From Undaria pinnatifida (taxonomy: Eukaryota; Sar; Phaeophyceae; Laminariales; Alariaceae), in the NCBI GenBank assembly GCA_012845835.1, contig JABAKD010000027.1, forward strand, positions 5,759,465-5,823,464: a stretch of 64,000 nucleotides of DNA. The letters are read 5' to 3'. How positions within the stretch are numbered: position 1 is the first letter of the stretch; each line of letters begins with the position of its first letter. The notes under the pieces are model-generated. The model saw only the letters and a list, made by a program, of their open reading frames with translations. It ran no database searches and had not been told where the DNA came from. The translations under genes and the position numbers were made by a program. Positions 46,001 to 54,900 of this stretch are shown in pieces.

Positions 46001-48912
46001 CACTTCACCCCACCTGCTGCAAAATAGGGCCAAGGCGAGCCGCCAGAGGAGGAGATGGAGACGGATGGGGAGAGGAGGCGCCGCCTGCAGCAGCAGCCTG
46101 TGACGCAGGCTCTGCTCCAGTCTGGATCGCGGCGCCGCCCCGTGAGTGGCCTGAGGGCCGCGGGGTCGAATGCGCTGGCGCGCCTGCACACCGCCATGAA
46201 GCAGGTACGTCTTTCGCGATCGATAGGAGAGTCATAGAAGAGTCACCGCACGGCGCTTCACTCTTGGTGCACGCGATTTCTCCCTGACTGGTGAAACCCG
46301 ACGCGCTCCGTCCCGCCATTGTAGGGATGCAAAGGTTGATGGTCACACGACTACGGCTATGCATGAAATACGTGCACACCCCCCTCCGCTACTTTTTCAC
46401 TCTGCCTATCTCTGTCCCCCTTTCTCCCCTTCTTCCCCCCGTCCCCTGTCGCCCGTCCCCCTCTTGTTACAATCGGCCCTGGCAACGACAGCTTGTGACG
46501 GCTTTTGCGCGAGTCCTAGCGGGGTCTCTACCGCGACCTCACCAGCGGGAGGACGCGGTGCCTAACATGAACCCGGTGGCCCCGATAGCGTGCGAGTTTT
46601 TGGCGGAAATTATTCTGCAAGGGCTTTCGCTAGGGCTGGGGAAGACGAAGCCGGCTTACGGTGAGGAAGGAACGCCTGCGTTGCAGTCAACCCGATATGG
46701 ATGACGGGAAAAGGAGTTGGTTGGTGGGTTGGTTGTGTTGCTTGTTGATCTCACGTTTGCTCGTCCCTTTTCGTGGTCGTGTCATGCCAGGTTCTTCATC
46801 GACCCCTCCCCCTCTTTTTATCCCCTGCCATTTTGGGTTTGATTGACATATTACATTTCCACGTTGTGTCCCCTCTCCTTGCCCCTCCCTCCCCTCCCTC
46901 CTTCACACTAGATGGCCCGTTGCCTGCGGGAGTTCGCTGTGCTCATCTGGCGGGCATTTTGGAGATGGCGTCGTCGGCGTTGTTCGACGATCGCCGGCAG
47001 GTGGTCAACACGCTGGTACGTGGTTTGTGATGCGGTTTTGCTTTTGGTACTTGCCCACAATACAGGGTTGGAGTTCCATCAACCTTCTGGGGAACGGAAA
47101 CAAACGAAAGGAGCAAACCGACACAGTGTTTACCCTAGGGCATGCGCGAAGGGTCTTCCGTCGAAAGCGCCCGAAACAACGCTTACCCTATCCTGCCCGC
47201 CCCCCGCTCTCCCCCCTCCCCCTACCCCCTATTACGAAACCACAAACCGATACCAACCATTATCAACCGAACGACGCAGCTCCTGGTCCGTATGGAGCGC
47301 ACGGGAGCCCCTCTCCGCCTCCTCCTAGAAGCGTGCTCTTTCACCTTCGATACTGCCCTCACTATCACCGGGGGGGCTGGAGCCCTTGTTAGCGCCCCCC
47401 CCGCCTTGCGAGAGGGGGCGGACGACAGCGAGGACGAGATGTCTGACGTCGGGAAGGCGGTCGCGGGGGCGCGGGTGGTGGACTCGGCCGGGGTGGGGGA
47501 AGCACGGGATAGACGGGGAGGCGAAGGTGCTGGCCTAGGAGCGGACCTAGAAACGGGCTTAGGCGCAAGTTTAGGAGGGGCAGGTCAAGAGAGCAGGGAA
47601 GCTCTGGAGGCGAATGCTGCGGCGATTGCTGCTGCTGCTGCGGCGGAGAAGGTGACTACTGGCGGTGGCGGTGGCAGCGGCACGGGCTCGCCGCGGAATA
47701 GGGAGCTGCCGCCGTCGATGCTGGAGGTGCTGAAGGTGTCGCTGTCGTTGATGCGGCGCCTGTCTAACAGAAACCTTGCCACTGCTGGGCCGTTCGCGTC
47801 GACTATGCAGATGTGGCCACCGGGGCATCCGCAGGTGCGGTATTGTTTTCGGTTGTTGGGGGGCTGGGTACAGTTGAGGGGCGAGGTCCTGGGGTTGGGA
47901 AGGGGGGAGGAGTGGGCGGGCGGGGGGGGGGGCGGGGGGGGGGGTACTCATCGTGTCGTGCATGTCTGTAGTCCGTAGAACCAAAGGCCCTTGCATCCCT
48001 ACAATGCCGGGACGCAGCGGGGGGAGAAGAGAGGCTTCGGTGGCAAATGGCAGATGCGAAATTTGTGGTGTTTCTGTCCATTCGTGCTGCAACCACTCAC
48101 CGGGACGCAGAGCGGTAAGTTCTATGTACGTACTGTGGAAGGTCGCATTTTTTTTTGCGCTAAACACGCAAGTTACATCCCCGTTCCTAACCCTCCCAGC
48201 CCCCACCATTAACGCTCGTCCCCCCCCTCCCCCGGCGATCCCCTCACTGGCTTCCCCCCCATCTCATCTCCACCGTCCTCGAGTAGCGTCGGGAATGGGA
48301 GACCGCCCTTACTATGGCGGGCGAGCCGGCTCCACCCTTAGAAGGCACCTTCGCACCGCCAGCAGCGGCTTCACCTGCCGGTGGTGGTGGCGGTGGTGGC
48401 GGCGGTGGCGGCGGTGGCGGTAGTGGTAGCGGCAGTGGCGGTAGTGGCGGTAGTGGTAGCGGCGGTGGCGACGGCGGTGTCGAGGAAGAAAAAGGAGAGA
48501 CTGCCGCCGAGGGTAATGGCGAAAACGACGGTGACAGTGGCGCGGGCGAGGGCGATAGTGGTACCGCCGGGGGCGTGGGTGGTAATAATGCTGGCGATGA
48601 TGGTGATGACTCGTCGTCGCCTCCACCTCCTCCTCTACCGGCTGCCGGCGGAGCGGTGGGTGGCAGTGCTGCCGCTGGCGTGGGGACTAGCGCGGCGGTG
48701 GCAGCGAGTCCGGCGGCGCTATCCTCCAACGCGGTGGCGGGTGTCACGCCGATGGTGGTGGCGCCGGCAAGCCCCGGTGCTCCTCCGAGGGCAGGCGCGG
48801 GTGGTGGGGGTGGTGCGAAGGGGGGGAGTGGTATATCGGAGCTGTGGAAAGCGATGTCTCAGGTGCGTGGTGGTGGTGGCGATGTTGTTGTTGGTGCTGG
48901 TGTGGGCGTTGG

Positions 48913-48943
<31 letters not shown>

Positions 48944-51900
48944 AGTAGTTTTGGTTGCTGTCAATGTTGGTGATTAATCGTTGCTGTTGCTGTTGCTGCT
49001 GTTTCTGTTTTCTTGGCTATTAATAGCAAGTCTCATTGCGAAAACGAGAAGAACGAAAACATCTTAACAAGATGCCAGCCCTCGCCGATTTATTGCTATC
49101 CTCCCCGTTTCTCCGTTCCCTCTCTTCTTGGCTGTATACTTTTATCGCGCGAAACTTGATTATTTTTGCCCGGGCCGCCCGGGACGTCTTTGCCCCTTCG
49201 ATGACAGTACAAGGACAAGGACGGCAAGATCAAGGCGAGGGTGAAGGAACCGCCACCGTTTTCTCCCGATCTTTTTATCCGGCGGATGCACCTCCTTGTT
49301 GGTGAGGTCCTCGAGCCGCTGTGGAGGGACCCGCGATTGCCTACGCTGCCCCAGGAGGTGGCGTCGCGCGTGCTGTCGGCCGTGCTGGAGATTGTTCAGA
49401 GCCTTCAGGTCAGGCTTGCTTCGCTTTTTCTTGCGCGTCCCCATGTCTCGCCCACTCACCCCAAACCTTACCCGCACTGCTCTCCATTCCCTACATTCAC
49501 TTACTCTTGACTACCCTATTTAAGTATCATACACGCTACCGTAGGCTACGCTTCCCCGCCCTATGTTTACCGTACTGTACGTCTACCCTACCTCTACCCT
49601 ACCTCTACCCTACCCTACCCTACCCTACCCTACCCTACCCTGCTTTACCCTGCCTTACCCAAACCTACCGTCTCCCGTTCCACTGAACTTTTTTTCATAC
49701 GCGAACTATCATCGCCCGTGCTCATGAGAACGGTCCCGGTTAATACTCCGACGGCAAACACACAAGTGTTCGAAACGGTTTGCCCAATCGGTTTCCGATC
49801 GGTTTCCGGTTTGGTTTCCGATTCAGTTGCCTAATCGATTTCCCAACATGTTTCCGAATTTGTCTCTGGATCGGTGTACGAATGCAGTAAATGTCCGTCT
49901 ATTGTGCCGGTTGAGTAGTGCCGGTTGCCCGCTATAGTGCCTGTGAAGTCGTGTGGCATAGGTGAGAACCAGCAGTGGCAGTATGCGGAGTAGTGCCGGT
50001 TGCCATGTTATTTACGGCTGGCACATGCCGACACATCAGAGGGATCACTGCTGCTGAATACTATTCACATTGTCCCGACGGGTCGCTGTGGTGTCTCGGT
50101 CGGTCAGGCGGAGGGTTCTCACGGGAGCCTCATCCGGCATAGGCAACGTGTGCAGGCAAGGAACCAAGAGAGGGCCGCGGCGGCGGCAGCGGCAGGAGGA
50201 GCAAGAGGCGGGGCAGGGACGGGGCCAGGGGGAGCGGCAGCCCGGGGTCAGAACTCCCCTCACCGTTGGAACTTCTTGAGCAGAGCGGTGAGTCGTTTTT
50301 TGTTTTCGTTTTTTCGTTTCGGACGGTGGTGGGAAGTTGCTGCTCCGGGAGGTCGTGATCAAACTGATTGCGATCCTTTTCATTCCGGCCGATTGCAATC
50401 CGATCGATTCCATTCCTATCAAGACTCAGCTGACGTATTTATAATATGTTCATACAACCCGTCAGAGAAGGGCAGGTTTGGGCATCGTCAGTCACTGCTT
50501 CAGGATCTGCTACACTCTAACGTATATTATGACTAAAGGCCGGCCGTCAGTCTTAAACTGGCGTCTTCTATTTTACATATTTAATTCCGACCGATTCCGT
50601 TTCGACCAAATATTTTAGGATCCCCTACACTAAATAGTTTTCTAGTATACTACGTCTAGACGGCCGTTCGTGACATGCCTAAGGTGTCTTTTTCTATATA
50701 ATATCCTTGATTCCGACGGATTCTGTTTGGACCTGTTCCGATGCGACCGGTTCTGCTTCGACCACTACCAATCCAACCGATCCCGTTTCGATCAATTCCA
50801 ATCCGACCGATTCCGTTTCGATCGATTCCAGCCGACCGATTCCGTTTCGACCAATTCCAATCCGATCGATTCGGCTTCGATCCATTCCAATCCGACCGAT
50901 TCCGTTTCGATCCATTCCAATCCGACCGATTGGGTTTCGACCGATTACAATCCGACCGATCTGTTTTTTGCCCGCCGCAGCGAGAGCCGGCGGCCGCCCC
51001 TGTTCCCTTCGTGCCGGAAGAGCGGACGGTGACGCAGCTGGTCGAGATGGGGTTCGAACGCGAGCACGTGCTGATGGCGCTGCGAGCGACAGAGACCAAC
51101 CGCGTTGAGGTGGCGATGGAGTACATATTATCTCACCCCGCCCCTACGCCGGGTGAGCGAACGAAAGTTACTGGTTCGTTTCTTTTGGGTTCATTTTTTT
51201 GCTGGTTCGTTTTACGGATCCGTTTTGCTGGTCCGCGTTGCTGGTCTGTGTTGTCGGTCCGTTTTGCTTGTTCGTATTGCTGGTCCGTTTTGGGGGTCTA
51301 TGTTGTGGATCCATTTCGTGAGTTCCGTTTTGTGGAGCCATTTTGTGGGGCCTTGTGCTCCTTGTTGTAAGGCGAGCTTGTTGGGCCAGTTTTGGTGGAT
51401 CTTGTATTTGTTGGCCCTATTTTTGCGTACTGCCGTCAACACTATTAATAGACACGCAAGACTCATTTTTTTTCTTCTTGGTGGTTGCAGTTTGAAGGGT
51501 GCAATTACGCTGAAATAGCGTGGCGTTGTGTTTCGAGGGGAGCGGGGGAGGGAGGAGAGGTTTTTCGCAAAATTATGGGGCGTTGTTTTTTGGGGGACAG
51601 GAAGGATGGAGCGGGAGTGCGGCGGGCCGGGGTGAGTGGCCAGAAACTGTTGCGCGGCCGCGCACACGCGTCGTTGGCCGGGGATATAAATACATGTACA
51701 ACATTGCAGCTGCTACTCGGAGAAAGCTCCTCAGCTTTTCTTGGACGTAGTTTCGAGCTTTTGCCGTTCTAGGTTGCGATGCGGATCACCCCTCGACCCG
51801 AAACTCCCTCACGTTGCTCCCCGACCCCGATTGTCGGAGGAGACCTCGGGCGTGCTTGCACCGTGCCCGGGCTGTCTCTCTGCTGTACGCTTTTATCGTG

Positions 51901-54900
51901 AAATTATTTCAAATACGTCAGCTGTGCATTCGACCAGGTGAGCGGTCGATACTAAGCTCCAACAGTTGAGCGGTCTAGATTCAACGTTGCAAGCTGCGTG
52001 ATCCATGAGTCTCGTGGCCAATACATACATCGGAGTACTCGCATACAGGGGAGACGAGAGTAAATAGGTCCAGATACATGTGGTTAGACTGCTAAAATCG
52101 TGATACAGCAGCAGTACGTTCGAGGTATACGAGGTGGTTTGGCGATTACTGCTGCTGATGTTGTCGCAGTCCCGCCATACTACCCGTCGATACTCGTATG
52201 TACCTGGCATATGATACGATAAACATGTGGATTTCTCGTCCTCACGACCGTTCCATTGTTTTCTCCCTTCAATATATACTAACCCCCTCCACACTCGCTC
52301 CAGCTCATACTTGCATCACTATGCACTGATTGAATACCACACCGTACCCCTTGGCAGTAGTTTGTCGCTTCTACTCTCCCTCTCTGCTTCGTTTGCTTCC
52401 TGTCTTACGGGCGTGCGCGGAGCCCCTCTCTGCTTTGTTTGCTTCCTATCTTACGGGCGTGCGCGGAGCCGCCGGCGGGCGTCAGCCCGCTGCGGCGAAG
52501 CCCCCCTCGTATATCATACTTCGAAGTAACATTTCATTATATCTTGTCTTCTTATGTTCCGTCGTGGTGGTGCTGTTTCACGGCGTGTCCTTTTCTTCGT
52601 GTTTTATTTTCGTTGCGTGGTGATGTTTCACGGCGTGCTATTTTTTTATATTCGCTGGTGTTTTGTGTGTTTGATGGCTTGTCTTTTGTGTGCCGCCCTT
52701 GTTGCAAGCTCTATTGTGCTTTTGCTCTTGCACCAGCCCTTGTATCCGCGTCACCTTCTCTTTGTTTTGTCCTTTTTTTTTACCCGTCTTCGTGCTGACA
52801 TTTGACAGCCTCTGGCTATTTTTATGGCCACTATTGGTTCAAATCTCGATTTTTTTTTTTTCCCCCTTTGCGACGCCACAGCGCCTGCACCTGCAGCGCC
52901 TTCCGCGGGTAGTGGAGCTTCGCCCGAAGCGGCGCCTTCGGCAACGGCAGCAGAAGTGGCCTCCGGAGCGGTAGCCTCGGTAGCAGAGGCGGCGGTGGTT
53001 GTCGCCGAAGCTGGCTCAGCTGGAACGGGAGGGCCCGCGGCGGCGACAGGCACAGCCGGCGCCACCGAAGGGGGTGCTGCGCGAACCTCGGCAGATGGCG
53101 ATGCTGCAACCGTTGCTGCTGCTGCCGTTGCAGCGGCGGCGACGGCGGCAATCGACACCCAGGCAGGGCAGGAGGGTTCATCTCCAAGCGTTGGCGGGGG
53201 TGTGGTGCCCGGTACTGCGGATGGCGTGGGTGTCGCAGAGGTTGGGACGGCGGCGGCATTGCCTGCCTCTGCTCCGTCCCCCGCCGCTTCGACCGCCACT
53301 CCTTCTAGCGCTGCTGCCTCGAGGGCCGCAGTCGCTTCGAGTACCGCAGCGGACGGTCTTAACGCCTCGCAAATCGCCGGGCTTAGGGAGATCGTCGCAA
53401 GCCTCGAGGAAATGACCACCGCAATGCAACAGCAGCAGCAGCACCAGAACCACGAGGCGATGACCGCGGCCGCAGAGGCTCCCCTTGCCGGGCGTACTGC
53501 CGCCGCTGCGGCCATCGCACCGATCGATAGGACCGCCGCCGATACCCCCCCGTCTTCTGGTGCCGCGGCGACGTCCGCTGGACCTAGGATACAGCGGTCG
53601 TCTTCGGCGACATCGGCGCAACCTGCCGGTGCGGCATCGGCGGGGGCGGGAGCAGAATCGACCGCAGAACGAACTGGTCGAGCCATGTCAGCGGACCCAA
53701 CGCTATCGCAGGTCCTCGAAGAGGCGCTGTCGCGCATCGACACGGTTATCCAGTTGCGCGTAGCTGCGACCACCGCTGCCGCCGGAGACGGCGCGGGAGA
53801 AGGCGTTGGAGCAGCAGGAGGAGAAGCAGGAGCAGGAGAGGGCAATGCTGGTTCGGCGGCCGAAGGTGTCGGGGTCGCCGTGGGCAACGAGGATGTGATC
53901 ATGGCCGACGTTGAAATCATGCAGCGGATGGACGCGCTTCTCTCGGACGGCATGGGCTCGGAATCCTCTCCGTCTTCGGATGGCGGGGCGCGAAACCTTG
54001 CGCCGGTGGGGGCCGGCAGCGGAGCCGGCAGCGGCGGCGCCGGTACCGGTGACGGAGGTGGGGGGCTCGAGGGTGCGCCCTCGGGGGCATCGGCGGCGGC
54101 TGCCGCCGCCGCTGCCGCCGCGAGCGGCGAGCGGGGCTCGAGGGACGGGGCAGCGGCGACGGAGGAGGGATCGACGAACAGTATGAGGGCCATGATCGCG
54201 CAACACCGTAGTGCCGCTGATAGACTAAGGAGAACGATCGAGTTAAGGATAAGGCGAGAGAATTCGGCGGGTTCGCCGCCTCCCACGTCTCCCACCTCGG
54301 TTCAGCACCAGGCAAGAGCGAAGGCTGAAGCGGAGCGCAGGTGAGAGGGAATGGAAGGGTTTTGTATGTGGAGGGATTGTAGGTGGAAGGTTGACGGAGG
54401 GGTGAAGGTTGGGAGGGGGGTAGGGACGGGGAGGAGGGGAGGCGTACTCATTTGTTGCTTGCCTTAAGTCATTGACCGTTGACCACGCATCCCTTTCGCG
54501 GGTAGGGACGGTGGGGTGGTTCGAGGTAGCGTTGGGAGTTGGGTGAAGCGGTAGTAGGCGTGTTTGCCTTGGGCTGTCCGGTTACGATTTATCTCAACAT
54601 TTTATTGTTAATAGTAGGTACTCCTTTGGTAGCAATGTTATCGGTATTTCTTGGGACTGTGCGGTGGTTGGGTATGACGGCGAGTTTCTAGTTGGGTGGC
54701 GATAGCCTTTATTTATCAAGCAAATAGGAGGCGACAAACACACCAGCTAGATACAAACAATATTTGGTGGCGATTACCGTTAGTTCTCCTCGATATCAAA
54801 CACGTTGCGGGCAACGAACGCACCATCTATAGATACTGCAGCGCAGAACTCCTGATTAGCCCACACAACTAATAGTTGGTCGGCGACTTACAGTGGACCA

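Noticed and set aside
47972-48114. Open stretch with acceptor and GTAAGT donor between exons 26 and 27
   Set aside because: Its left part is a minus-strand SINE-like 3' end, it breaks phase with exon 27, and no family similarity is seen.
52751-54295. 514-codon open frame on the minus strand
   Set aside because: It is antisense to ligase exon 31, has the same Ala/Pro/Ser composition, and reflects GC-biased codons without stops on the other strand.
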